This document shows, one piece after another, positions 7,979 through 17,694 of a stretch of 64,000 nt of DNA; positions within the stretch are counted from its first letter, which is position 1; each line of letters starts with the position of its first letter. The notes below the pieces were generated by a model. It saw only the letters and a program-made list of their open reading frames with translations. It did no database searches and was not told the origin of the DNA. This DNA comes from Mycolicibacterium iranicum (GTDB lineage Bacteria > Actinomycetota > Actinomycetes > Mycobacteriales > Mycobacteriaceae), in assembly GCF_014190915.1 (NCBI RefSeq), contig NZ_JACHVU010000015.1, positions 26,323 through 90,322 of the forward strand, given 5' to 3'. A program made the translations under genes and the position numbers.

Positions 7979-9956
7979 GGCGCGATTCCGCGGGGTCTCC
8001 CACACCGGTCCCCCGGTCGCTGCGCTCCTGCCCCGCCGGAACCAGCACGCTCTCCCACTTCTCCTTGCTGGTGAGCGTCGGGAGCGCCGCGCGGTACACC
8101 TTGCGCATGCGGTTGAACTTGCGGGCCAGCTGCGCCTGGCGTTTGGCCGACTCGCGCAGCAACTCGAACATCCTGTCGCGGTCGCGCTGCCGGTAGACCA
8201 CACCGCGCCCGTCGGCCGTCGTCACCGTGACCCCGTCGACGTTGCACAGCGAGAACCAGCGCGCATCCTGGGTCGCGACGTTGATCTGCGGGCGCTCGTG
8301 GTGGGCGGGATCGTGGGGCTTCAACTGGTGCACCACGCCGCGGCCGAGGCGCAGCGAGATCGCCAGCGGATTGGTCGGGATGTTGACCTTCTTGCGCCAC
8401 CGCTTGTCCGACGGCGCCGGAAGCACCGTTGCGCTCTCCAGCACGACCGCGTCGGGGAACTCCTGGCGCATCTTGCGGACCTCAGGCAGTGCCGATTCCA
8501 GGATCGAGAAGATGTGCTCGGGGCCGGCCAGGAAGTCGTCCATCGCCTTGTTCTGGATCGCGACGGTCGAATACTCAAGGCAGAGAAGGTGTTTGAGCGT
8601 GGCCTTCATGTGGCTGGCCAGCAGCCCGCTGATCTTGCCGTCCCAGTGCAGCGCGGCGACGACGAGCCGGTTGCGCAGGTGGAAATAAGCCTGCCAGTCG
8701 ATGGCGTCGTCCTTGTCGCTCCAGGCCATGTGCCAGATCGCCGCACCGGGTAGCGTGACCGTCGGATACCCGTGCTCGCCGGCACGCAGCCCGTAGTCGG
8801 CGTCGTCCCACTTGATGAACAGCGGCAGCGGCTGACCGAGCTCCTCGGCGACCTGCCGCGGGATCATGCACATCCACCAGCCGTTGTAGTCGACGTCGAT
8901 GCGGCGGTGCAGCAGCCTGCTGCGGTATTCCTCTTCGTCGTTGAGGGGGTACTTGGCGAAGTTGTGGTCGTACTCGGTGTTGACCGCGCCGGTCCACATG
9001 AAGTTCTCGGCGTCGACCATCTCGCCCATCACGTGCAGGTGTGAGGGCTCCTGCAGGTTGAGCATCTGTCCGCCGACCAGCGTGGGCACCTTGGCGAAGC
9101 GGTTGAAGGCCAGTGCGCGCAGGATCGAGTCCGGCTCGACGCGGATGTCGTCGTCCATGAACAGGATCTGCTCGCAGTCGGTGTTCTTCAGCGCCTCGTA
9201 CATGACGCGGCTGTAGCCACCGGAGCCCCCGAGGTTCGGCTGGTTGTGAATGGACAGCCGATTGCCCAGGGCTGCCGCCGCGTCCTCGAAGCCCGGATGA
9301 TCTTTGGCCTTCTTGGTGCCCTGATCGGAGACGATGACGGCGCTGATCACCTCGTCGACCAACGGATCAGAGGTCAGGGCGGCCAGCGCGTTCACGCAGT
9401 CCGAGGGGCGGTTGAACGTCGGGATGCCGACGGCGACGTTCGCGCGGCCCGGCGCGGGGACCGGTGCGTACCAGGCGGCGTGGTGCAGCGTGGACGTCGC
9501 GTCGGTGGTGATGTCGAACCAGATCCACCCGCCGTCCTCGAACGGGGTGAGTTCGATCTCGAACTCCAGGACCGCGGGTTCGCCCTCGCTCGCGCTGACG
9601 ACCGGGGCGCCGCCGACGGTGATGCGGGCGCCGGTGGCCTTGGACCGGTAGACGTCGACACGGGCACTTCCGGTGAGCTCGACGCGCAGCACCACCGATT
9701 CCAGGATCGACCAGCGCCGCCAGTAGCTGGCCGGGAACGCGTTGAAGTACGTGGCGAAGGACACCTCGGACTCCGCACCGATCTCCAGCGTGGTGCGCGT
9801 CGGGGCGTGGGCCCGCCGGGCGTTGGTGTCGGATTCCTCTATATAGAGCTTGCGCACGTCCAGCGGTTCGCCGGGCCGCGGCAGGATGATGCGTGCGAGG
9901 GGGCTGACCGCGCGTGACTGCCCGGTCTCCAGCGCACCGGACGGAATGTCACTCAT
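7971..9956 (-). CDS. glfT2: Galactofuranosyltransferase GlfT2
   Basis: A 661-residue cytoplasmic GT-A processive galactofuranosyltransferase that builds most of the arabinogalactan galactan from UDP-Galf with alternating beta-(1->5) and beta-(1->6) links. The metal-binding triad DDD is at 268-270 (in FMDDDIRVEP). The catalytic acidic motif WDDADYG is at 383-389 and the IWHM His at about 409. An N-terminal beta-domain covers about residues 1-165. The start ATG at 9954-9956 overlaps the glf stop by 4 bp, coupling it to the enzyme that makes its donor. It is slightly longer than the M. tuberculosis protein (637 residues). Confidence 0.95.
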   Translation of the reverse strand: MSDIPSGALETGQSRAVSPLARIILPRPGEPLDVRKLYIEESDTNARRAHAPTRTTLEIGAESEVSFATYFNAFPASYWRRWSILESVVLRVELTGSARVDVYRSKATGARITVGGAPVVSASEGEPAVLEFEIELTPFEDGGWIWFDITTDATSTLHHAAWYAPVPAPGRANVAVGIPTFNRPSDCVNALAALTSDPLVDEVISAVIVSDQGTKKAKDHPGFEDAAAALGNRLSIHNQPNLGGSGGYSRVMYEALKNTDCEQILFMDDDIRVEPDSILRALAFNRFAKVPTLVGGQMLNLQEPSHLHVMGEMVDAENFMWTGAVNTEYDHNFAKYPLNDEEEYRSRLLHRRIDVDYNGWWMCMIPRQVAEELGQPLPLFIKWDDADYGLRAGEHGYPTVTLPGAAIWHMAWSDKDDAIDWQAYFHLRNRLVVAALHWDGKISGLLASHMKATLKHLLCLEYSTVAIQNKAMDDFLAGPEHIFSILESALPEVRKMRQEFPDAVVLESATVLPAPSDKRWRKKVNIPTNPLAISLRLGRGVVHQLKPHDPAHHERPQINVATQDARWFSLCNVDGVTVTTADGRGVVYRQRDRDRMFELLRESAKRQAQLARKFNRMRKVYRAALPTLTSKEKWESVLVPAGQERSDRGTGVGDPAESRHG

Positions 9957-11161
9957 GCTCCACTGCTTTCTGTATCGGGCTCGGCCAGCGGCGCACCGTC
10001 GCGCAGATGGGGCGCGAGGGTGTTGTCGTACATATTCAGCGCGCTGGCGATCGCCATGTGCATGTCCAGGTACTGGTAGGTGCCGAGGCGGCCGCCGAAC
10101 AGGACCTTCGATGACGCCGTCTCGGCTTTGGCCCGCGCCCGGTAGGTCGCGAGCACCGCACGGTCGGCATCGGTGTTGATCGGATAGTAGGGCTCGTCGT
10201 CGTTCTCGGCGAACCGCGAGTACTCCCGCATGATCACCGTCTTGTCCGTCGGGTAGGCCCGCTCGGGGTGGAAGTGCCGGAACTCGTGGATGCGGGTGTA
10301 CGGCACGTCGGCGTCGTTGTAGTTCATGACGGGCGTGCCCTGGAAATCCCCGCAGTCGCTCAGAACCTCGAGCTCGAAGTCCAGCGTGCGCCAGCCCAGC
10401 CGGCCCTCCGAGTAGTCGAAGTAACGGTCGAGCGGACCGGTGTAGACCACCGGCGCCGACGGCGACTCGGCGCGCAGCTGGTCCCGCACGTCGAACCAGT
10501 CGGTGTCCAGCCGCACCTCGATGCGGTCGTCGGCGGCCATGTTCTCCAGCCACCGGGTGTACCCGTCGACGGGCAGACCCTCGTAGGTGTCGTTGAAATA
10601 GCGGTTGTCGAACGTGTAGCGCACCGGCAGCCGGGTGATGTTGCTCGCCGGCAACGTCGTGGGGTCGGTCTGCCACTGCTTGGCGGTGTAGTGCTTGACG
10701 AACGCCTCGTAGAGCGGGCGCCCGATCAGCGAGATGGCCTTCTCTTCCAGGTTCTGGGCGTCGGCCGTCTCGATCTCGCTGGCCTGCTCCCTGATCAGCG
10801 CACGGGCCTCGTCGGGGGTGAAGTACCGGCCGAAGAACTGGCTGACCAGGCCCAGCCCCATCGGGAACTGGTAGGCCTGGCCCTTGTGCAGCGCGAAGAC
10901 GCGGTGCTGATAGCCGGTGAACTCGGTGAACTGGCGGACGTAGTCCCACACCCGCTGGTTGCTGGTGTGGAACAGGTGGGCCCCGTACTTGTGCACCTCG
11001 ATGCCGGTTTGCGGTTCGGCCTCGGAATAGGCGTTGCCGCCGAGGTGCGGGCGTCGCTCGATCACGAGGACGCGCTTGTTGAGCTGCGTCGCCGCCCGCT
11101 CGGCGATCGTGAGGCCGAAGAACCCGGAGCCCACGACGAAGAGATCGAATCCAGAGTTCAT
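9953..11161 (-). CDS. glf: UDP-galactopyranose mutase
   Basis: A 402-residue FAD flavoenzyme converting UDP-galactopyranose to UDP-galactofuranose, the galactan donor. The N-terminal dinucleotide motif GSGFFG is at residues 11-16, with the family stretch HKYGAHLFHTSN near residue 60. The start MNSGFDLFVVG (ATG 11159-11161) is preferred over an upstream in-frame start at 11233, because it matches the usual length (399 in M. tuberculosis) and the extension is not conserved-looking. It is the first gene of the overlapping glf-glfT2-PAP2-ubiA-aftB operon and is divergent from erp. Confidence 0.95.
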   Translation of the reverse strand: MNSGFDLFVVGSGFFGLTIAERAATQLNKRVLVIERRPHLGGNAYSEAEPQTGIEVHKYGAHLFHTSNQRVWDYVRQFTEFTGYQHRVFALHKGQAYQFPMGLGLVSQFFGRYFTPDEARALIREQASEIETADAQNLEEKAISLIGRPLYEAFVKHYTAKQWQTDPTTLPASNITRLPVRYTFDNRYFNDTYEGLPVDGYTRWLENMAADDRIEVRLDTDWFDVRDQLRAESPSAPVVYTGPLDRYFDYSEGRLGWRTLDFELEVLSDCGDFQGTPVMNYNDADVPYTRIHEFRHFHPERAYPTDKTVIMREYSRFAENDDEPYYPINTDADRAVLATYRARAKAETASSKVLFGGRLGTYQYLDMHMAIASALNMYDNTLAPHLRDGAPLAEPDTESSGA

Positions 11162-11331
11162 CGGCAGCAAGGGTATCCGACCCGGCCCCCCACACCCGAG
11201 TTGGCCGAGCGGGGCAGGTCGCGATTCGCTCACGATTCAATATCGTCACTCTAGACACACGCGTCACATCAGTACCATCAGTCACGTACGACTAGTCAGA
11301 TCTTCACTTGTCCATCGTTAGGGAGACTTCC

Positions 11332-12324
11332 GTGCCGAACCGACGTCGCCGCCGGCTCTCGACAGCCCTGAGCACAGTCGCCGCTCTGGCAGTCGCGAGT
11401 CCGGTTGCAGTAATCGCCGTTTCCGAGTTGTCCGCATCTTCTGCCGGCCAGGGCCAGGACGGGCCGCAGCATCGCGAGTTCGTCCAGGCCGCCACCATCA
11501 CCGATCTTCCGGGTGAGCTCATCACCGCCCTGTCGCAGGGCCTGTCCCAGTTCGGCATCAACCTGCCCCCGATGCCGACCGGGCTGCTCACCGGTACGGG
11601 CGCCGCGACGCCCTCCACGCTCACGCCCGGGCTGGGAAGCACCGGCCTGACCTCACCGGGCCTGATGCCCGGGTTGTCGGCCGCCCCGTCGCTGACCGAC
11701 CCCAGCCTGGCCAATCCCGGGCTGACCAGCCCCGGGTTGACCAGTCCCGCGGCCGCGACACCCGGCCTGACCGACCCGGCTCTGGCGTCGCCGGGGCTGA
11801 CCACGCCGTCGCTGACCGATCCGGCGCTGGCGGCGCCCGGCCTGACGACACCCGGTCTGACCACGCCCGGTCTGACCACACCGGGTCTGACCACGCCTGG
11901 TCTGACCACGCCTGGTCTGACCACGCCTCCGGCACTGACGGACCCCGTGCTGGGCGCCGTGCCGATCTCGACGTCGGGCCTGCCCGCCACGGGCGAGATC
12001 CCGATCTCGGCCCCCATCGGTCTGGATCCGGCTCTCGGCTCCTACCCGGTGCTGGGCGATCCGTCTCTCGCCGCGACCCAGCCGGTGGCCTCCAGCAGCG
12101 GGGGCCTGCTCGGCGATCTGACCAGCGCCGCCAACTCGCTGGGCGCCGGTGAGGCCATCGACCTGCTCAAGGGCGTCCTGATGCCGGCGATCATGTCGGC
12201 GGTCAAGCCGCCGGTGCCGGCGGCGCCCGCAGCGCCGGTGGCCACGGCGGCGGCCGACGCGGCCGCGGCACCGGTCGAGGCCGGGCTCGGCGCCGCCGAG
12301 GCCGCGATCGAACCGGGAGCCTGA
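11332..12324 (+). CDS. erp: Exported repetitive protein Erp
   Basis: A 330-residue secreted, surface-associated virulence protein. GTG at 11332 is chosen because AGGGAG lies about 6-11 nt upstream and the product starts MPNRRRRR, the family N-terminus; an earlier in-frame start lacks this. There is a signal peptide over about residues 1-40. The central region (about 95-205) is built of PGLTS/PGLTTP/PSLTDP-type five- to six-residue repeats, and the C-terminal part is Ala/Pro-rich with a hydrophobic stretch. It is longer than in M. tuberculosis (284 residues) because the repeat region is larger. Confidence 0.93.
   Translation: MPNRRRRRLSTALSTVAALAVASPVAVIAVSELSASSAGQGQDGPQHREFVQAATITDLPGELITALSQGLSQFGINLPPMPTGLLTGTGAATPSTLTPGLGSTGLTSPGLMPGLSAAPSLTDPSLANPGLTSPGLTSPAAATPGLTDPALASPGLTTPSLTDPALAAPGLTTPGLTTPGLTTPGLTTPGLTTPGLTTPPALTDPVLGAVPISTSGLPATGEIPISAPIGLDPALGSYPVLGDPSLAATQPVASSSGGLLGDLTSAANSLGAGEAIDLLKGVLMPAIMSAVKPPVPAAPAAPVATAAADAAAAPVEAGLGAAEAAIEPGA
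11836..11925 (+). repeat. Six perfect PGLTT codon repeats in erp
   Basis: Six tandem 15-bp units encoding PGLTT follow one another with only synonymous third-base changes, inside a longer, more diverged repeat region (about 11620-11940). Such near-identical DNA units allow length change by slippage or recombination; erp repeat number differs among mycobacterial species. Confidence 0.9.
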
Positions 12325-12344
12325 TCGCCACAGTCCTGCCACCG

Positions 12345-12385
12345 AACGGCACCGCAGAAGCGCCACCGCGCTCTGCGGTGCCGTT
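12345..12385 (+). terminator. Stem-loop after erp
   Basis: A perfect 14-bp inverted repeat (AACGGCACCGCAGA and its complement) with a 13-nt loop begins 20 nt after the erp stop. No U-tract follows, which is common for mycobacterial terminator hairpins. Confidence 0.75.
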
Positions 12386-12472
12386 GTGGTGACCGTGATG
12401 ACCTGACGCCGACTTGCACGCCCGGGCGTGTCGCAACACAAGTCTCATTCGGCTCATACGTAACATCAGTCC

Positions 12473-14083
12473 GTGCTGTATCGCCCCGCACCGTCGATAC
12501 TGTTCACCGCGCTCGCGGCGACAGTGGTGCTGCTCCCGTGGGCGATCTCCGGCGTCCCGGGAGAGGACGACACCTCCGCGGCGGCAGAAGCACCTCATCT
12601 GGTCCAGCAACCGCTGACCGATCTCGGTGGCGGCGAGACGATCCGCGAACTGCACCAGGACACCCCGTTCTCGCTGGTCGCGCTGACCTCCGACGACCTC
12701 GCGGGGACGTCGGCCCGGGTCCGGGCCAAGAAGGACGACGGCTCGTGGGGCCCGTGGTACGAGGCCGAACCGCTCGAGGGCGTGGGAGCCGATCTGCCGG
12801 GTCCGGCCGGCACCGAACCGGTGTTCGTGGGACGCACCAACACCGTGCAGATCTCGGTCACCCGCCCGCCCGATGCCCCGGTCACCGCACCTGCGAAACC
12901 CGCCGAGCCCGAAGCCCCGCAGCTGGGCTACGTGCCGGCCAACGTCGAGCAGTCGTTCGGACAGAACGTGACCGCGGTGCTGATCAGCCCGCCCCAGGCG
13001 CCGCCCGATCTAGTGCCGCTGCCCAACGCCGCCACCCCGCCGGGCCAGCCCCCGCACATCATCAACCGCGCCGCATGGGGCGCCGACGAGGGCATGCGCT
13101 GCGGAGAACCTCGCTATGACACCAAGATCCGCGCCGGCGTGGTCCACCACACGGCCGGGAGCAACGAGTACAGCCCGGGCGACTCCGCGGGCATCATCAG
13201 GTCGATCTACGAGTACCACACCCGCACGCTGGGCTGGTGCGACATCGCCTACAACGCGATGGTGGACAAGTACGGGCAGGTCTTCGAGGGCCGCGCCGGC
13301 GGCATGACTCGTCCCGTGGAGGGCGCGCACACCGGCGGCTTCAACCACAACACGTGGGGCGTGGCGATGCTCGGCAACTTCGAGACCGTTCCGCCCACGC
13401 CGATCCAATTGCGGACCACGGCAAGGCTTCTCGGCTGGGTGCTGGGCCAGTCCGGCGTCGACCCCCTCGGCACCGTGGTGCTGCCGTCCGAGGGCGGTTC
13501 GTTCACGAAGTTCCCGTTCGGCGCGTCGCCGACACTGCCCACGATCTTCACCCACCGCGACGTCGGCAACACCGAGTGCCCCGGTGCCGCGGCGTACGCG
13601 CTGATGCCCGAGATCCGCGACATCGCCGCCCGTTTCGACGACCCGCCGGGTCCCGAACAGCTTGCCGAGACGTTGCGCGGCGGGGCGATCTTCGCCAAGT
13701 GGGACTCGCTCGGCGGGATGAACAGCTACCTGGGCAGGCCCACGTCGCCGGAAGCCTCCGGTCAGGGCGCCGCCCGCTACGTGACGTTCGAGCACGGGGC
13801 GGTGTACTGGTCGCCCGAAAGCGGCGCCGAACCGATCACCGGGGAGCTGTACCGCGCCTGGGGTGCGCTCGGATTCGAGCGTGGCGCACTGGGATTGCCG
13901 ACGAGCGCCGAGATCTCCGAGCCCCTCTGGATCAAGCAGAACTTCCAGCACGGCACGCTGAACTTCGACAGGGAGAAGGGCACCGTGACCCGGGTGACCG
14001 ACGGCGTGCCGGTGGAACTGCCGCCCGCCGATCCGAACCCGGTGCAGCTGGAGCGGTTCACTCCCCCGAGCAATCCCGTCTAG
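12473..14083 (+). CDS. Secreted N-acetylmuramoyl-L-alanine amidase with LGFP-type repeats (Rv3811-like)
   Basis: A 536-residue exported protein: signal peptide (about 1-30), a variable Pro-rich region, then a PGRP/amidase domain at about 195-390 (RAAWGADE, VVHHTAGS, HTGGFNHNTWGVAMLGNF, FTHRDVGNTECPG). The His-His pair and the later HRD...C supply zinc and catalytic residues typical of amidase_2/PGRP. The C-terminus has LGFP-like repeats (LGRPTSPE, LGLPTSAE) that probably bind arabinogalactan. It should trim peptidoglycan outside the cell. GTG start at 12473. Its stop overlaps the converging regulator gene by 4 bp. Confidence 0.9.
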   Translation: MLYRPAPSILFTALAATVVLLPWAISGVPGEDDTSAAAEAPHLVQQPLTDLGGGETIRELHQDTPFSLVALTSDDLAGTSARVRAKKDDGSWGPWYEAEPLEGVGADLPGPAGTEPVFVGRTNTVQISVTRPPDAPVTAPAKPAEPEAPQLGYVPANVEQSFGQNVTAVLISPPQAPPDLVPLPNAATPPGQPPHIINRAAWGADEGMRCGEPRYDTKIRAGVVHHTAGSNEYSPGDSAGIIRSIYEYHTRTLGWCDIAYNAMVDKYGQVFEGRAGGMTRPVEGAHTGGFNHNTWGVAMLGNFETVPPTPIQLRTTARLLGWVLGQSGVDPLGTVVLPSEGGSFTKFPFGASPTLPTIFTHRDVGNTECPGAAAYALMPEIRDIAARFDDPPGPEQLAETLRGGAIFAKWDSLGGMNSYLGRPTSPEASGQGAARYVTFEHGAVYWSPESGAEPITGELYRAWGALGFERGALGLPTSAEISEPLWIKQNFQHGTLNFDREKGTVTRVTDGVPVELPPADPNPVQLERFTPPSNPV

Positions 14084-16803
14084 GACTCGGTCGCCGCGCC
14101 CAGCCGGGTGCCGAGCTGCGCCCTGGAGCGGATGCCCAGTTTGCGGTAGGCCCGCGTGAGGTTGGTCTCGACGGTCTTCACGCTCACGTACAGGGTCTCG
14201 GCGATGTCCCGGTTGCTCATGCCCGCCGCGGCGAGTTCTGCCACGCGGCGCTCGGATTCCGTCAGCCGCGGCGCCGATGGCTGAGTCGATGCCGGTGCCG
14301 AACTCGCCTTGCCGGACAGTGCTTTCCGGGCCCGCGCCGACCACAGCGGAGCCCCCAGCGCGTCGAACTGCCGCAGCGCCTCTCGGGCGGCCTCGGCGCC
14401 TGCATCGCGGCGTCGCAGAGCGCGCAGTGTCTCGGCCAGAACGAGCTGCGTGCGGGCACGCTCGAACGGCATCGGCAGCCTGTCGTGCTCGGCCATCGCG
14501 CATTCGAGCGCATCGAGGGCGGCCGCGTGATCGCCCCGCGCCGCCGACAGCAGACCACGGCAACGGTTTCCGACGGCGAGCATCCACGGCCGATCCAGCG
14601 CGGCGCCGTTGCGCTCGAGGGCGGCGATCATCGGCTCCGCGTCGTCGAGACGGCCCAGCGCGACATAGGCCTCCACGGCGTCGGGCAGGAAACAGGACGT
14701 CATCAACTCCGTTCCCGGATACGGGCGGTAGAGCGCCACCAGCGGCTCGGCCGCCTCGGCCGCCTGCCGGTAGTTGCCCAGCGACACTTCCAGGAAGGCC
14801 AGCGACGCGCTGGCCCACACGGTCAGCGGCGGATACCCCGCCCCCTGGGCCAGCGCCGCCCGGGCGCACTCCCTGGCCCGGCGTTCCCGCCCGCGATGGC
14901 CGGCGGCCGCGGCACAGATGCTGAATGCGATCACCATCGACCCGCCCAATTGCTCGGCCCGCTCCAGCATGTCGGCGGCGCGCCGGTCGGCCTCGTCGTA
15001 CTGCCCGCGCCAGAGCGCCACCAGCGTGCGGTAACCCATGACGGCCATCAGGTCGTGTTCGGCGCCCCGCTGCAGGCACCTCTCGGCCACCTCGGCGAGC
15101 TGCTCGTCGGCCTCGGCCAGCCGCCCCGTCATTGCGAACATGAGCCCGCGGGTTGCCGTGGCACGGAACGGGATCGGCGTGTCGTCGTCTCTGTCCTCCA
15201 GCGCCACCGCACGTTCCAGGCTCTGCAGGTCGAGCCCGTGACCTGCCTGGCAGCTGACGTGGACCCACATCGCCAGGGCCCGGCTGACGAGCGACGGCAC
15301 CCCCGTCGACTCCGCGATCTGCAGCGCCTGGCGCGCCGTCTCCAGTTGCTCGTCGAAGACGCCGACCATTCCCTGCGAGAACGCCAGCGACAGCAGCGTG
15401 GTCACCATGACGGCATCGTTGCCGGCGGCATCGAGGCGGGCCTGTTCCAGCAGGTCGACCGCCCCGGCGTAGTCGTCCTCGAAGGTCCGCAACCCCGCGA
15501 GCAGGTTCAGCGCGACGGCGCGCAACACCCCCGGCCGCAGATCGGTCAGCACACCGTCCAGAAGCGCTGCCGCGCGGTGCATGTCGCCCGCGACGTAGTG
15601 GTGCTCGGCGGCCCGGATGCGCCGCGACACCCCGTTGCCGCCCAGCCGGAGCGCCAGTTCGAGGAACTCCGCCGCCGCGGCCGGGGCGCCGCGCGAGCGT
15701 GCGGAATCCGCCGCGGCGTCCAGCGTCGCCACGGTCGCGTCGTCCCCACGGGTGGATGCCAGGGCGAGGTGGCGGGCGCGCAGTTCGGGCTGGGTCTTGA
15801 GGTCGGCGAGCCGCCGGTGGATCTCGCGGCGCCGTTGAGGCTCGGCGTTCTCGTAGATGCCGCTGGCCAGAAGCGGATGGGTGAACCGGATCCGGTTCCC
15901 CTCGATGACGACGATCCCCTCGACCTCGGCGGCCTCGAGCACCGCCGTCACCTCGGCCGCGGTCGTGCCGGCGGCCGCGGCGAGCAGATCGACCGTCGGC
16001 ACCGTGGCCGAGGCCGCGACCAGCAGCGCGTCGCGCACCTCGTCGTGAAGGCCGTCGACCCGCAGGCGAACCACCTCGGCCAGCGTCTCCGGCAGACGGG
16101 TGTCGCCGCTGCCCACCACTCGCGCCAATTCCAGTGCGTACAGGGGGTTTCCACCCGAGACCTCGGCGATGCGGACGATCGCGGGGCGGGAGAACCTGCG
16201 GCCCAACCGCGCGGTCAGCATGGTGTGCAGGGCGCCCAGACTCATCGGAGCGACCCGCACCCGCACCAGCGCCGACGTCCCCACCTGCAGCCACGCCGAG
16301 GCGGGTGGCGACGCGTCGTCGCCCGAGCGTTCGGTGACGGCCACCCCCACCGGCCCCCTGACCCGGCGGGCCACGAACGCGAGCACGGCGAGGCTCGAAG
16401 GGTCCAGCCATTGCACGTCGTCGACGGCGAGGAGAACCGGCGCGGTCTCGCTCAGCGCGTGGACGGCACCGAGCAGCGCCGCTGCGGTGACCCGCTCGTC
16501 GGTCGGGCCGCCCACGCCGGGGTCGCGCAGCAGCACCCGGTCGGCCGCCAACCGTTGCACGTCGGGCAGCGCGGCGAGCACTGCGGGATCCACGGCGGCC
16601 AGCAGATCGGCCACGGTCCCGTGCGCCAGACCTGACTCCGCCTGTTCTGCGCGTGCCGACAGGACGTGGAAGCCCCCGGTCGTCCCCCGGTCGACCACGC
16701 CTGCCCACAGCGTGGTCTTGCCGATGCCTGCCTCACCCTCGATCAACAGGCCCGCGGGCCGGTGACGCGCCCACGACAGAAACCGGTCCAGCTCATCCCC
16801 CAC
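14080..16803 (-). CDS. Large ATP-binding LuxR-family (LAL) transcriptional regulator
   Basis: A 907-residue regulator. An N-terminal STAND/AAA-type ATPase has Walker A GEAGIGKTT (residues 23-31) and Walker B VLLAVDDVQWLD (123-134). A long helical TPR-like middle region follows, and a C-terminal LuxR helix-turn-helix occupies about 845-907 (LTESERRVAELAAAG ... VSVKTVETNLTRAYRKLGIRS). GTG at 16803 is the only good start; no ATG lies in frame upstream. The inducer and targets are unknown. It stands alone, converging on the amidase gene, where M. tuberculosis has PE_PGRS62. Strong codon bias makes long antisense open frames here, which are not genes. Confidence 0.9.
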   Translation of the reverse strand: MGDELDRFLSWARHRPAGLLIEGEAGIGKTTLWAGVVDRGTTGGFHVLSARAEQAESGLAHGTVADLLAAVDPAVLAALPDVQRLAADRVLLRDPGVGGPTDERVTAAALLGAVHALSETAPVLLAVDDVQWLDPSSLAVLAFVARRVRGPVGVAVTERSGDDASPPASAWLQVGTSALVRVRVAPMSLGALHTMLTARLGRRFSRPAIVRIAEVSGGNPLYALELARVVGSGDTRLPETLAEVVRLRVDGLHDEVRDALLVAASATVPTVDLLAAAAGTTAAEVTAVLEAAEVEGIVVIEGNRIRFTHPLLASGIYENAEPQRRREIHRRLADLKTQPELRARHLALASTRGDDATVATLDAAADSARSRGAPAAAAEFLELALRLGGNGVSRRIRAAEHHYVAGDMHRAAALLDGVLTDLRPGVLRAVALNLLAGLRTFEDDYAGAVDLLEQARLDAAGNDAVMVTTLLSLAFSQGMVGVFDEQLETARQALQIAESTGVPSLVSRALAMWVHVSCQAGHGLDLQSLERAVALEDRDDDTPIPFRATATRGLMFAMTGRLAEADEQLAEVAERCLQRGAEHDLMAVMGYRTLVALWRGQYDEADRRAADMLERAEQLGGSMVIAFSICAAAAGHRGRERRARECARAALAQGAGYPPLTVWASASLAFLEVSLGNYRQAAEAAEPLVALYRPYPGTELMTSCFLPDAVEAYVALGRLDDAEPMIAALERNGAALDRPWMLAVGNRCRGLLSAARGDHAAALDALECAMAEHDRLPMPFERARTQLVLAETLRALRRRDAGAEAAREALRQFDALGAPLWSARARKALSGKASSAPASTQPSAPRLTESERRVAELAAAGMSNRDIAETLYVSVKTVETNLTRAYRKLGIRSRAQLGTRLGAATES

Positions 16804-16881
16804 ACCGCCATCATGCCAGCGGGCAAATCGACACCCGCGTCAGTTCCGTCGATGCACTGCACAGTTGCCGGGATTGTGCTG

Positions 16882-17694
16882 CTACAGCCACCACCGTTCG
16901 AGGACGCGCGCCACCCCGTCCTCGGCGTTGGTCGTGGTCACCTCGTCTGCGGCCGCCACCGCATCGGGGTGGGCGTTACCCATCGCGACGCCGAGCCCGG
17001 CCCACCCCAGCATCGGCACGTCGTTGGGCATGTCGCCGAAGGTGACGACATCGGCCGCCTCGATGCCGAGCGGGCGGGCCACCTCGTTGATGCCGGTGGC
17101 CTTGCTGACCCCGAGCGGCACGATCTCGATAAGACCGTTGTTGGTCGAGTAGGTGATGTCGCCCTCGATGCCGATGTGGCGTGCCAGGGCGGCGGCCATG
17201 TCGGCGCTGCGGGCGCCTGACTTGCGGATGAGCAGTTTGACCGCGGGGGCGCTCAGCAGATCCTCGACGGAGACCTCCGTGTTGTCGGGGTTCAGCCAGG
17301 CATGCTCGTAGCCCGGCGAGCTGACGAACTGCGGGGTGGCGGCGTCATGGGCACTGCGGCCCACGCGCTCGACGGCCAGCCCCGAGCCCGGGATCACGCG
17401 GGTGGCGATCTCGGCGAGCTCGCCCAGCACGTCGGCCGACAGGGTGCGCGCGGACACGATCTGGTCGGTCGACGGGTCGTAGATCACCGCCCCGTTGGCG
17501 CACACCGCCATCGGCGCGAACCCCAGTTGGTCCACGACCGGCTGCACCCACCGCGGGGGCCTGCCCGTCGCGAGGATGAACTGGGCGCCGGCATCGATGA
17601 CGGCGCGCACCACGGATCGTGTTCTGGGGCTGACGTTCTCGTCGTCGTCGAGAAGAGTGCCGTCGACATCGGTCGCGACCAGCAGAGGTGTCAT
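16882..17694 (-). CDS. HAD-superfamily (Cof-type) hydrolase, Rv3813c homologue
   Basis: A 270-residue cytoplasmic phosphatase of HAD subfamily IIB. Motif I is DVDGTLLD with Asp9 and Asp11; motif II is in ILATGRP; the Lys of motif III lies in VSKATGINEV and motif IV is GDMPNDVPML. Such enzymes dephosphorylate sugar phosphates or flavin-related compounds; the substrate cannot be read from sequence. Its start overlaps the stop of the upstream acyltransferase gene by 4 bp, so it is the last gene of a three-gene operon. Confidence 0.9.
   Translation of the reverse strand: MTPLLVATDVDGTLLDDDENVSPRTRSVVRAVIDAGAQFILATGRPPRWVQPVVDQLGFAPMAVCANGAVIYDPSTDQIVSARTLSADVLGELAEIATRVIPGSGLAVERVGRSAHDAATPQFVSSPGYEHAWLNPDNTEVSVEDLLSAPAVKLLIRKSGARSADMAAALARHIGIEGDITYSTNNGLIEIVPLGVSKATGINEVARPLGIEAADVVTFGDMPNDVPMLGWAGLGVAMGNAHPDAVAAADEVTTTNAEDGVARVLERWWL

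Noticed and set aside
7971..11285. Single fusion protein of glf-region frame and GlfT2
   Set aside because: The upstream part is the wrong frame of glf; GlfT2 has its own ATG overlapping the glf stop.
11836..11925. CRISPR-like array
   Set aside because: The regular 15-bp units are codons for PGLTT in erp, with no spacers.
13237..16635. Very long plus-strand open frame (over 1100 codons) opposite the LuxR-type regulator
   Set aside because: It is Arg/Pro-rich nonsense without domains and mirrors the high-GC3 codon pattern of the regulator gene on the other strand.
13010..16708. Long minus-strand frame of over 1200 codons overlapping the regulator and amidase
   Set aside because: It is out of frame with the regulator, has low complexity, and overlaps two well-supported genes.
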